Below are positions 51,709-59,673 of a stretch of 64,000 nucleotides of DNA, one piece after another. The notes under the pieces are model-generated. The model was given only the letters and a program-made list of their open reading frames with translations. It did not search any database and was not told where the DNA came from. The DNA is from Chitinophaga sp. HK235 (lineage in GTDB: Bacteria > Bacteroidota > Bacteroidia > Chitinophagales > Chitinophagaceae), in contig NZ_CP073766.1 of assembly GCF_018255755.1 (NCBI RefSeq), positions 4,586,501-4,650,500 of the forward strand, read 5' to 3'. The translations under genes and the position numbers were made by a program. The number at the start of each line of letters is the position of its first letter. Positions within the stretch are counted from its first letter, which is position 1.

Positions 51709-53226
51709 ATGAAGAAGAAACAACCTGCTAAGAAGGGTCCCGCTCCTTTTAAAGGAAGAAAAACGGACAGCACCGGTAAACCGGCAGCAGGCAATCGCAA
51801 CCGCTCCTCCTTTGATGGTGAAAGACCTGGAAGAGCATCTGCAAAAGATAACACTGGTGAGGGAAAGCCCGCTTTCCGTAAACGTACCTACGGCAGCGAC
51901 AAAGAAGGTAACACCGGCGACTTCCGCAAACGTTCCTTCGATGGTGAAGACAAACCACAACGCAAACGCAGCTTCAGCAAAGACAGCGACGAAGCTAAAC
52001 CTGCGTTCCGCAAACGTACTTCCGGCTTCGAGGCGGAAGACAAACCACAACGTAAACGCAGTTTCAGCAAAGACAGCGACGAAGCTAAACCTGCGTTCCG
52101 CAAACGCACTTCCGGCTTCGAAGCGGAAGACAAACCCACTTCCCACAAGCGTTCTTTCGGCGATGGTAAAAAACCTGTTCGCAAAAGCTTCAGAGAAGAC
52201 AATACCGCAGATGAGTCTGCCACTCCGCGTAAACGGACTTACGGCGACAAAAAGACTTTTGGTAAAAAACCTGCTGACAACTACTCCCGTAAAGAAGAAA
52301 GCTCTTTCCACGGAGATGCCAGCGAAGGTACCGGCGCACGTCATAAAGAAACACCCAGCGGCTTTAACCGTAAAAAATTCTTTGACCGTGTCAACGACCG
52401 CTTTACCGACAAAAAAGAAAGACGCGTAGCCACCAAAAGTACTGGTAAAAGCAACCGCGACTTCTCCAAAACCAGTAGGGAATCCAAAGAAAGCACTTTC
52501 GCTCCTGGCGAAATGCCGTTGAATAAATACATCGCGCACTGTGGGCTTTGTTCCCGCAGAAAAGCAGTAGACTTCATCAAGGAAGGTAAGGTGACCGTCA
52601 ACGGACAAACCATCACAGAACCCGCTACCAAAGTAACCGGCGCTGATGTGGTGACGCTCTCCGAGAAAAAGATCAACCTGACCAAGAACCTGGTGTACAT
52701 CCTTTTAAACAAACCCAAAGGCTTTATCACCACCACCGACGATCCGGAAGGACGTAAAACCGTGATGGACCTGGTTAAGGATGCTGCCGGCGACGAAAGG
52801 GTATATCCTGTTGGCCGCCTGGACCGCAACACCTCCGGACTGCTGTTGCTCACCAATGACGGCGAACTGGCGCAAACACTGGCTCATCCCAAACATAATA
52901 TCAAAAAGATCTACCAGGTAGAACTGGACAAACCGCTTACCAAAGCCGATTTCGAAAAGATCGTGGAGGGCCTCACCCTGGAAGATGGCGTTGCCTACGT
53001 GGATGCACTGGGATATGTAGATCCGAAAGATAAAAAGCAAATCGGTATCGAGATCCACAGCGGTAAAAACCGTATCGTACGCCGTATTTTCGAGCACCTT
53101 TCCTATTCAGTAGAAAAGCTGGACCGTGTGATGTACGCCGGGCTGACCAAAAAAACACTGAATCGTGGCCAGTGGCGCTATCTCAACGAAAAAGAAGTGA
53201 TCCTGCTGAAACATTTTAAAAAATAA
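51709..53226 (+). CDS. RsuA/RluB-family pseudouridine synthase with long basic repeat N-terminus
   Basis: 505 residues, about twice the family's usual length. Residues 1 to about 262 are a Lys/Arg/Ser/Asp-rich, probably disordered extension containing two near-identical 30-residue units (bases 51949-52038 and 52039-52128) and degenerate copies. Then an S4 domain (MPLNKYIAHCGLCSRRKAVDFIKEGKVTVNG) and the catalytic domain with Asp in VGRLDRNTSGLLLLTNDGEL. It makes pseudouridine in 23S (RluB-like) or 16S rRNA. The extension may bind rRNA. 60 bases after rlmN and six before the next synthase, so likely one operon. Confidence 0.92.
   Translation: MKKKQPAKKGPAPFKGRKTDSTGKPAAGNRNRSSFDGERPGRASAKDNTGEGKPAFRKRTYGSDKEGNTGDFRKRSFDGEDKPQRKRSFSKDSDEAKPAFRKRTSGFEAEDKPQRKRSFSKDSDEAKPAFRKRTSGFEAEDKPTSHKRSFGDGKKPVRKSFREDNTADESATPRKRTYGDKKTFGKKPADNYSRKEESSFHGDASEGTGARHKETPSGFNRKKFFDRVNDRFTDKKERRVATKSTGKSNRDFSKTSRESKESTFAPGEMPLNKYIAHCGLCSRRKAVDFIKEGKVTVNGQTITEPATKVTGADVVTLSEKKINLTKNLVYILLNKPKGFITTTDDPEGRKTVMDLVKDAAGDERVYPVGRLDRNTSGLLLLTNDGELAQTLAHPKHNIKKIYQVELDKPLTKADFEKIVEGLTLEDGVAYVDALGYVDPKDKKQIGIEIHSGKNRIVRRIFEHLSYSVEKLDRVMYAGLTKKTLNRGQWRYLNEKEVILLKHFKK
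51949..52128 (+). repeat. 90-base tandem repeat inside the pseudouridine synthase gene
   Basis: Two adjacent 90-base units differing at only a few, mostly synonymous, positions, each encoding a 30-residue unit ending FRKRTSGFEAE. Degenerate partial units flank them. In-frame length variation would not disrupt the reading frame. Confidence 0.85.
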
Positions 53227-53232
53227 CTGCTG

Positions 53233-53955
53233 GTGCGATTAGAAGAGCATATTTTACTGGAAACACCTGATTTTGTAGTCGTTAACAAGCCATCCGGCAT
53301 GCTGACACTGCCCGACAGGCACGACAACGAACTCACTTCCCTGATTGCCATCATGAAAAAGGCGTACGGGGAAATATTCACCGTACACCGTCTGGACCGC
53401 GACACCAGCGGTATTATCCTGTTTGCCCGGAATGAGGCCGCCCACAAATATTTCTCCCAGCTGTTTGAAAGCAGGGATGTACAGAAATATTACCTGGGAC
53501 TGGTACATGGAGAGCCTACACCAGCAAAAGGCTCTATCAGCGAAGGCATCATGGAGCATCCGGTACAGAAAGGCAAAATGGTTACCAACCGTAAAGGGAA
53601 GGCTTCTTTGACTGATTATGAGGTGTTGGAGACATTTGGTCTCTACAGTCTGGTGAAATGGCAGATCCACACGGGCCGTACCCACCAGATCAGGGTACAT
53701 ATGAAATATCTGGGGCATCCTATTGCCGTAGATGAATTGTATGGCAGTCCGCAGCCGGTGTTATTGTCTGCCATCAAGAAAAAATTTAAGCTTGGCAAAC
53801 ATACAGAAGAGGAACGTCCACTACTGAGCAGACTGGCTTTACATGCCGCCATGCTGGTGTTTAAAGATCCATCCGGTAAGGAATATACGATAGAAGCTCC
53901 ACTCCCGAAAGATATCAGTGCGGTGCTGAACCAACTGAGAAAACACCGGAATTAA
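53233..53955 (+). CDS. RluA-family pseudouridine synthase
   Basis: 240 residues, starting at a GTG six bases after the previous stop; no better start is in frame. Catalytic Asp in TVHRLDRDTSGIILFARN; VVNKPSGMLTLP and HTGRTHQIRVHMKYLGHPI are RluA-family signatures. No S4 domain, so similar to RluA/TruC-type enzymes acting on 23S rRNA or tRNA; the exact target uridine cannot be told. Followed by a strong terminator. Confidence 0.93.
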   Translation: MRLEEHILLETPDFVVVNKPSGMLTLPDRHDNELTSLIAIMKKAYGEIFTVHRLDRDTSGIILFARNEAAHKYFSQLFESRDVQKYYLGLVHGEPTPAKGSISEGIMEHPVQKGKMVTNRKGKASLTDYEVLETFGLYSLVKWQIHTGRTHQIRVHMKYLGHPIAVDELYGSPQPVLLSAIKKKFKLGKHTEEERPLLSRLALHAAMLVFKDPSGKEYTIEAPLPKDISAVLNQLRKHRN

Positions 53956-53979
53956 GATATAGTGTCTGGTTTAATACTG

Positions 53980-54012
53980 GCCCGTTGGCATCATTGCCGG
54001 CGGGCTTTTTTT
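53980..54012 (+). terminator. Terminator of the rlmN-pseudouridine synthase run
   Basis: GCCCGTTGGCA (53980-53990) pairs with TGCCGGCGGGC (53995-54005), using two G-U pairs, with a tetraloop and seven T after the stem. Confidence 0.85.
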
Positions 54013-54018
54013 ATGGGC

Positions 54019-54043
54019 AAAAAAAAACGGGGAAAAATCCCCG
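54019..54043 (-). terminator. Terminator after the peroxiredoxin gene
   Basis: CGGGGA (54028-54033) and TCCCCG (54038-54043) with an A4 loop; read on the minus strand it is followed by nine T. It lies 92 bases after the peroxiredoxin stop. Confidence 0.75.
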
Positions 54044-54135
54044 CTTCGTAAAAATCAAAAACCAACCATTAAAAACTCTTATAATAATAAGCCGCTACCT
54101 GGTTGATAGTAAATCGGCTTTGTTGAATTCGCTTT

Positions 54136-54771
54136 TTATTTGTTAGGCTGTGGTGTTGTTCTCAGATAAGGCTTAATGATTTTATGGCCTTTCGGAAAAC
54201 GCTCCGGAATTTCTGCGGTGGGCACTGCCGCCGTAACAATCACATCTTCTCCGTCTTTCCAGTCTGCCGGTGTTGCTACGCTGTAGTTAGCAGTCAGCTG
54301 CAGGGAGTCGATAACGCGTAAAACCTCGTTAAAGTTCCTTCCGGTAGAGGCCGGATAGGTAATTGTCAGTTTTACTTTTTTGTCAGGACCGATAACAAAA
54401 AGGGACCTTACAGTAAAGGTTTCTGAAGCGTTCGGGTGGATCATACCGTAGAGGTTGGCCACTGTCTTGTCTTCATCTGCAATAATAGGAAAAGTTACGT
54501 CACAATGTTGCGTTTCGTTAATATCTCCTATCCAGCTAATATGTTTATCCAGAGGATCTACGCTGAGTGCCAGCACTTTAACGTTCCTTTTGGCAAACTC
54601 GCCATTTAAAAGCGCTGTTTTACCCAGTTCTGTCGTACAAACCGGTGTAAAGTCTGCAGGGTGGGAAAATAATACGCCCCAGCTGTCTCCGAGGTAGTCG
54701 TAAAAATCAATTTCCCCTATTGTGGTCTTAGCTTTGAAATTGGGAGCAGTATCGCCCAGTCTTAAACTCAT
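54136..54771 (-). CDS. Peroxiredoxin, 1-Cys (Prx6) type
   Basis: 211 residues. Peroxidatic Cys45 in HPADFTPVCTTELG, with Thr42 and the conserved Arg further on. Prx6-type C-terminal domain with NFNEVLRVIDSLQLT and DGEDVIVTAAVP; no obvious resolving Cys, as expected for 1-Cys enzymes. It reduces hydrogen peroxide and organic peroxides in the cytoplasm using thiols. TATTTTTG -7 element at 54792-54799, 20 bases upstream. No adjacent OxyR gene. Confidence 0.95.
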   Translation of the reverse strand: MSLRLGDTAPNFKAKTTIGEIDFYDYLGDSWGVLFSHPADFTPVCTTELGKTALLNGEFAKRNVKVLALSVDPLDKHISWIGDINETQHCDVTFPIIADEDKTVANLYGMIHPNASETFTVRSLFVIGPDKKVKLTITYPASTGRNFNEVLRVIDSLQLTANYSVATPADWKDGEDVIVTAAVPTAEIPERFPKGHKIIKPYLRTTPQPNK

Positions 54772-54940
54772 AATTTCACAATTTACTTGTCCAAAAATAG
54801 CATTTTCCTACAAAAATTATAGACTTTAAAGGAACTTTTTCTCATTTTGGACGCTTTTTTTTAAGAAAGCTCTCCTGTAAGGTTTTTCAGGGTCAACAAT
54901 CAGATGAACAGGTTTGATGCTTTTTCTTTTGCCTCCTCCG

Positions 54941-54968
54941 GCTCTTCGGGAAAATATTCCCGAAGAGC
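54941..54968. other. Perfect 12-base-pair hairpin
   Basis: GCTCTTCGGGAA (54941-54952) and its exact complement (54957-54968) around the loop AATA. No T-run on either side, so not an obvious terminator. Confidence 0.6.
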
Positions 54969-55197
54969 ACGTCAGATACATGTTTGAAAGACCAGGTAAA
55001 CTTTCCGGACTGGAGGCCGTGATATCAGACAATCACTGAGGGGGATGAATGTCTTTATGCCGGAGGCACTCCTTTGGAATGCGTTTTACCTGACTTCTCC
55101 CGGCAATGGCTTTTTCAATAAAGATGCTGGTCATCTTGAATAGGTCACTTTCATTTTTGCATCTATGGGGTTAAATGGTAACAAATAGGGTTATTGG

Positions 55198-55309
55198 GGT
55201 TAACAAACGGGCAAACAAACAGGATTCAATCGGGATTTTAAAAAAGTGGTTAACAAACGATTATGGATTTCAAGGGTTAAGGGACAATGGACAAGAGGTT
55301 TTACAAACG
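55198..55309. repeat. Degenerate direct repeats at 50-base phase
   Basis: GGTTAACAAACG occurs at 55198-55209 and 55248-55259; a third ACAAACG is at 55303-55309. The three ACAAACG cores are exactly 50 bases apart. Intervening sequence is only weakly similar. Confidence 0.55.
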
Positions 55310-55335
55310 TTTGGATGATATGGGGTTTCAAATCA

Positions 55336-55932
55336 TCATGGATGAGAAGATTGTAACTGCCAGGCATAATAAGCCATGCTGAAGCTGAGATCATCGGCCA
55401 GGCCGGCTTTTATTCGGGCTGCTTCATCTTCCAGTTCTATTTCAATAAATCCAAGGTACAAGTCATAATTGTTGCGCAGTGTTTGCAGGCACTGCTCCAT
55501 TTTTTCAGTCAGGTCAGCACGAGCCGGAGGAGGTGGAGGTACCACCGGCATAGCCACTACCTTCTGGATGAAATAACAGGCATCTTCCGCACAGATCTCC
55601 CATTCATGGTGTTCAGGCCTGCTCAAATAAAAAAGCATGTTATCAAACACCACAGCATTGCCCAGTTCTGCTTCCAGATCAATGATTTCCGGGATGTGAC
55701 GCATATCTTCCAGCTTCTTTACAATGGTCATTTGTACGGCATCATTTTTTTCATGGCTGTACCTTAACATTGTATTCATTACTTCATAAGTAGTTACAAG
55801 ATCACAAGGATACCACACGCCATCCTGCTGCACATGACCCCATAATGTCAGATAGTTGGAATCGTCCATAATGATCTGGCCTATTGAAACGGCCTGCATT
55901 TGCATAGTTGCTGTTGTATGTGTTTGACTCAT
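55336..55932 (-). CDS. Hypothetical protein
   Basis: 198 residues, not recognised. No signal peptide or membrane helix. An N-terminal region (1-130) with several Trp/Tyr and a Met/Gln-rich start is joined by a proline stretch (VVPPPPPAR, near 131-139) to a C-terminal helical, acidic segment (EKMEQCLQTLRNNYDLYLGFIEIELEDEAARIKAG). It looks like a cytoplasmic two-part protein. Divergent from a WYL regulator, which could control it. TAGTTTTG -7 element at 55958-55965. Confidence 0.7.
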   Translation of the reverse strand: MSQTHTTATMQMQAVSIGQIIMDDSNYLTLWGHVQQDGVWYPCDLVTTYEVMNTMLRYSHEKNDAVQMTIVKKLEDMRHIPEIIDLEAELGNAVVFDNMLFYLSRPEHHEWEICAEDACYFIQKVVAMPVVPPPPPARADLTEKMEQCLQTLRNNYDLYLGFIEIELEDEAARIKAGLADDLSFSMAYYAWQLQSSHP

Positions 55933-55957
55933 AACTGTCAGCTTTTTGATAACGATA

Positions 55958-55965
55958 CAAAACTA
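55958..55965 (-). promoter_or_regulatory. -7 promoter element for the hypothetical protein gene
   Basis: TAGTTTTG on the minus strand, exact consensus, 25 bases upstream of the ATG at 55932. Confidence 0.45.
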
Positions 55966-56077
55966 CCGGCTCTGCACGCAAGGGATTTGCGTAGTGACAA
56001 TATCCTGTGAAATTTTTTCCCTGCTACCCCCCTAAAGCCCGGAATTGCTTATTTTTAAGCACAAAAAATTAATTCTT

Positions 56078-57082
56078 GTGCCAAAAAACAAGGACGCAGT
56101 TTCGCGCTATCGCTGGATAGATGAGCGTTTACGCAATAAAAGGCTGCCAAAACCCACTCTCGATAACCTGATTGAGTACGTATCTGAAAAAATGGATGCT
56201 GCCATCTCCACCCGCACCATTCAGAAAGATATACAGGATATGCGCCAGGACCCTGAACTCAACTACATGGCGCCCATCGTATACGACCGTAGCAGCCGCA
56301 CTTATCGTTATGACGATGAATCCTTCTCTATCAGTAACATTCCCATTGAAGAAGCAGACCTCCAGGGCCTGGAAATCGCTATCGGCATACTCGAACAATT
56401 TCGCAGCCTGCCCGTAGTACAGCAGTTTGAAGACGCTATCCTCAAAATAGCCGCCAGCCTGAAAATGAACCGGGAAGCCCTTCAACATAAAGGCCTGATC
56501 AAATTTGCACGTGCCTCCCAGTACAAAGGCGCCGAACATATCCCCGAAATAGTAGACGCCATCAAAAACCTGGAGGTGATCCGCATCGCCTACCAGAGCT
56601 TTGACCGCAACGAGCCCAAGGAACATTGGGTAGAACCCTACCACCTCCGGGAATACCAACACCGCTTTTACCTGATCGGCAAAAGCCAGCAGACCCGCGG
56701 CGGCGCTGTCATCACCTTCGCACTCGACAGAGTGGTGGCGCTATGGCCTACCATGAACCATTTTGATGAAAAAAACTTCGATGACGCCAGCTATTTCAAA
56801 CATGCCATCGGCATCACCGTACATGATGGAGAACCGGAAAATGTAGTGCTGTCCTTCTCCCCCAAACAGGGAAAATATATCAAATCACAACCCATACATG
56901 CCTCCCAGCAAGTGCTGGCAGACAACAGCAAGGAATGCCGCATCTCCCTCAATGTGGTTATTAATCCCGAACTCACCATGACACTGCTCAGCTATGGTGC
57001 CCAGGTAAAAGTGCTGCAGCCGCAACACCTGGCCGATAAAGTGGCTGAAGAAGCCAAAGAAATGATGAAGCTGTACAAATAA
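56078..57082 (+). CDS. WYL-domain transcriptional regulator
   Basis: 334 residues starting at the GTG at 56078, chosen because PKNKDAVSRYRWIDERL is the usual N-terminus of this family; an upstream TTG is less likely. A helix-turn-helix (about 15-75, LDNLIEYVSEKMDAAISTRTIQKDIQDMRQD) is followed by a WYL domain (about 145-225, IRIAYQSFDRNEPKEHWVEPYHLREYQHRFYLIGKSQ) and a WCX-like C-terminus. WYL proteins bind nucleic-acid-like or other ligands and often repress stress, DNA-damage or defence genes. No defence genes are seen here; the divergent unknown gene is the nearest possible target. Confidence 0.9.
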   Translation: MPKNKDAVSRYRWIDERLRNKRLPKPTLDNLIEYVSEKMDAAISTRTIQKDIQDMRQDPELNYMAPIVYDRSSRTYRYDDESFSISNIPIEEADLQGLEIAIGILEQFRSLPVVQQFEDAILKIAASLKMNREALQHKGLIKFARASQYKGAEHIPEIVDAIKNLEVIRIAYQSFDRNEPKEHWVEPYHLREYQHRFYLIGKSQQTRGGAVITFALDRVVALWPTMNHFDEKNFDDASYFKHAIGITVHDGEPENVVLSFSPKQGKYIKSQPIHASQQVLADNSKECRISLNVVINPELTMTLLSYGAQVKVLQPQHLADKVAEEAKEMMKLYK

Positions 57083-57090
57083 AAAATACT

Positions 57091-57112
57091 GCCGGGGCAT
57101 CTCTACCCCGGC
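57091..57112. terminator. Terminator between WYL and LolA-like genes
   Basis: GCCGGGG (57091-57097) pairs with CCCCGGC (57106-57112), 8-base loop; a T-rich tract follows on the minus strand, so it mainly serves the LolA-like gene. Confidence 0.7.
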
Positions 57113-57119
57113 TGCCGCG

Positions 57120-57848
57120 TTATTTCACCGCCGGCTTCTCAAACAGTGAATCAGCTGCCGGCCGATTCACTTCCAGATGATTGATCCGTATCTTTGCCCC
57201 CACCGGTGACTGTTCGGTCATACCCGGATAAACATATCCATCCACGGTTTTGCGGTAATCCGACAAACGCGTTACCAGCTCTGCCTTCCGACCATTGATA
57301 TCAATTTCATTGGTGGCCTTCACCAGGTAAAAACTTGTGGCATCCAGGTAGGCAAACCCTATAAAACCTTCTGCAGTCGTCACTTTCAGCTTGTACACCG
57401 ACATACCATCCAGCGTGTCTTTGCCCAGCAGTTCCACCTTCTTGCCCTTTGCTGCAATATCAAACAACTCACCGGTTACATCCAGCTGCGGCAGCATCAG
57501 TCTGCGCACTACCGGCTCAATTTCCTCCACTTCCAGCTTGCCGGTCACCGGCATATACTGCCAACCAGCATCTTTTCTCAGCACCTGTATATTTTTAGTA
57601 TCCTTCACATCAAACTCTACCCGCATGGCTTCTCCCTGCTTCACCCATTTTCTGATCGGCACCTTCAGGCCCTGCGCCTCCAGCACCATCTCCCCTTCCA
57701 TATACTGTGTTTTGAGGGCCTTCAATCTGGAAGCCCCACCCATGGCCTCGGTGTAATGATCCAGCACCTCTGTCAGTGTTTGTGCCTGCATCACCATACT
57801 ACTCATCAACATCCCTGCAGCCAGCGAAAAAACCTTTACATATTTCAT
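57120..57848 (-). CDS. Exported LolA/LolB-like fold protein
   Basis: 242 residues. Signal peptide MKYVKVFSLAAGMLMSSMVMQAQ, then an all-beta region with the start pattern of outer membrane lipoprotein-sorting proteins (LTEVLDHYTEAMGGASRLKALKTQYMEGEMVLEAQG), and strands such as KLKVTTAEGFIGFAYLDATSFYLVKAT. Such folds bind lipids or lipoprotein acyl chains in the periplasm. No lipobox. Bacteroidota encode many such proteins besides true LolA; the role here is unknown. Monocistronic. Confidence 0.8.
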   Translation of the reverse strand: MKYVKVFSLAAGMLMSSMVMQAQTLTEVLDHYTEAMGGASRLKALKTQYMEGEMVLEAQGLKVPIRKWVKQGEAMRVEFDVKDTKNIQVLRKDAGWQYMPVTGKLEVEEIEPVVRRLMLPQLDVTGELFDIAAKGKKVELLGKDTLDGMSVYKLKVTTAEGFIGFAYLDATSFYLVKATNEIDINGRKAELVTRLSDYRKTVDGYVYPGMTEQSPVGAKIRINHLEVNRPAADSLFEKPAVK

Positions 57849-57948
57849 AACTATCGTTTGTATTTTTTTGAATGATCAATGGTTACCAAAAAACGTACCC
57901 TCCTTTTCATACATGCCGAAAATGCCGGCTATTCCTTAGCTTTACGGC

Positions 57949-59592
57949 ATGAATACATACCAGATCTCCGGCAACCTTGTAGATATTCTGCAACAGGAAA
58001 TTTATCCGGCCACGCTGCACATTGCAGATGGACGTATACAACAAATCATTCGTAACAGCAACGAATACCCGAATTACATACTGCCCGGCTTTACCGATGC
58101 GCATGTACACGTAGAAAGCTCTATGCTTATTCCTTCTGAATTTGCACGGCTGGCAGTTGTACATGGCACCGTGGCCACCGTTAGCGATCCTCACGAGATC
58201 GCCAATGTAATGGGCGTGGAAGGCGTACAGTTTATGCTGGACAATGGAAAACAGGTACCTTTTAAATTTAATTTCGGGGCGCCCTCCTGCGTGCCTGCTA
58301 CTACCTTCGAAACAGCCGGCGCCATAGTAGGCGTACACGATATAGATCAGCTGCTGCAACGCGACGATATCAAATACCTCGCGGAAATGATGAACTTCCC
58401 GGGTGTACTCCACAAAGACCCGGAAGTAACGGCTAAAATAGCAGCGGCCCACAAATATGGTAAACCGGTAGACGGCCATGCACCAGGGCTCACCGGCGAA
58501 GCAGCTAAAGCCTATATCAATGCGGGCATCAGCACTGATCACGAATGTTTCACCCTGGAAGAAGGACGCGAAAAACTGCAATATGGCATGCATGTGCTGA
58601 TCCGCGAAGGCAGCGCCGCTAAAAACTTCGAGGCTCTTATTCCGCTCCTGCACGACTACCCGGAAAAAATCATGTTCTGCAGCGACGATAAACACCCCGA
58701 CAACCTGGTGGAAGGCCATATCAACCAGCTCGTCAAACGGGCTCTCTCACACGGCATCGACCTCTTCAAAGTACTGCGGGCAGCCTGTATAAACCCGGTA
58801 CTGCACTATAAACTCGACAACGGGCTACTACGGGAAAATGATCCTGCCGATTTTATTATTACAGACAACCTCCGGGATTTTAATATCCTCGCTACCTATA
58901 TCAACGGTCAGAAAGTTGCTGAAAATGGTAAAACACTGATCAGCCCGGTGCCTTGCACTCCTGTCAATAACTTTGTCTGCAACAGCAAAACACCTGCTGA
59001 CTTCAGAACACCTGCTAACGGAAACGGCCATACGGCAAAAGTAAAAGTCATGGAAGCTCTGGACGGACAACTGATCACCAATGCCCTCCAGGCAGAACTG
59101 CCGGTGGCTAACGGACTAATTATGACCGATACCCCACAGGATGTGATCAAGCTGGTAGTGGTAAACCGCTACCGCGAAGCACCCATTGCCACCGCCTTTA
59201 TCCGGGGTTTTGGCCTGAAACAGGGCGCTATTGCCTCTTCCGTAGCACACGACAGTCACAATATCATTGCTGCAGGCATCGACGACGACAGCATCTGCGC
59301 TGCCGTTAATGAAGTCATCCGCCACCGCGGAGGCATCAGCATTGCCGGCTCCGAAGGCGCTAAAGCACTGCCCTTACCGGTTGCCGGACTTATGAGTAAC
59401 CTTGATGGCTACACGATTGCTGAACAATACAGCTGGTTTGACCAGGCAGCCAAACAACAGGGAGCGACCTTAGCCTCTCCTTATATGACTTTGTCATTTA
59501 TGGCCCTGCTGGTAATCCCTCATCTGAAACTCAGTGACCTTGGCCTGTTTGACGGAGATCAGTTTGCATTTACACCGGTAGATGCTGCATAA
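57949..59592 (+). CDS. ade: Adenine deaminase
   Basis: 547 residues. Metal-binding start of the amidohydrolase domain PGFTDAHVHVESSML, further metal ligands in KPVDGHAPGL and STDHECFTL, and the adenine-deaminase-specific C-terminal part (SVAHDSHNIIAAGIDDDSI, GGISIAGSEGAKALPLPVAGLMS). It deaminates adenine to hypoxanthine for purine salvage. A TAGCTTTA element lies a few bases before the ATG. Convergent with anmK through a shared terminator. Confidence 0.95.
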   Translation: MNTYQISGNLVDILQQEIYPATLHIADGRIQQIIRNSNEYPNYILPGFTDAHVHVESSMLIPSEFARLAVVHGTVATVSDPHEIANVMGVEGVQFMLDNGKQVPFKFNFGAPSCVPATTFETAGAIVGVHDIDQLLQRDDIKYLAEMMNFPGVLHKDPEVTAKIAAAHKYGKPVDGHAPGLTGEAAKAYINAGISTDHECFTLEEGREKLQYGMHVLIREGSAAKNFEALIPLLHDYPEKIMFCSDDKHPDNLVEGHINQLVKRALSHGIDLFKVLRAACINPVLHYKLDNGLLRENDPADFIITDNLRDFNILATYINGQKVAENGKTLISPVPCTPVNNFVCNSKTPADFRTPANGNGHTAKVKVMEALDGQLITNALQAELPVANGLIMTDTPQDVIKLVVVNRYREAPIATAFIRGFGLKQGAIASSVAHDSHNIIAAGIDDDSICAAVNEVIRHRGGISIAGSEGAKALPLPVAGLMSNLDGYTIAEQYSWFDQAAKQQGATLASPYMTLSFMALLVIPHLKLSDLGLFDGDQFAFTPVDAA

Positions 59593-59612
59593 TATATCCG
59601 TATCTACATAAA

Positions 59613-59647
59613 AAAGCCCCCGAAAGTGCTGTACTTCCGGGGGCTTT
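59613..59647. terminator. Bidirectional terminator between ade and anmK
   Basis: AAAGCCCCCG (59613-59622) pairs with 59638-59647, extended by AAGT/ACTT. Flanked by A- and T-rich runs suited to both strands. Confidence 0.85.
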
Positions 59648-59673
59648 ATATTTCAGAGAAATTCCTACCTGTT

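Larger units (their letters stand above)
54772..55335. other. Intergenic region with hairpin and degenerate repeats
   Basis: 564 bases without a convincing gene. Contains the peroxiredoxin -7 element (54792-54799), a perfect 12-base-pair hairpin (54941-54968), and degenerate repeats including GGTTAACAAACG at 55198 and 55248. Two minus-strand frames (54826-55032, 55200-55394) look non-coding; the second overlaps the next gene. Confidence 0.6.

Noticed and set aside
51586..52608. 340-residue open frame on the minus strand, Phe/Ala/Gly rich
   Set aside because: Antisense mirror of the repetitive basic region of the pseudouridine synthase; its repeats merely reflect the sense-strand repeats.
55198..55309. 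Possible CRISPR array from the evenly spaced repeats
   Set aside because: Only two exact 12-base copies and one partial one, repeats too short, and no cas genes in the window.
55200..55394. 64-residue frame overlapping the hypothetical gene
   Set aside because: Composed mostly of the degenerate repeat region and overlaps the end of a better supported gene.
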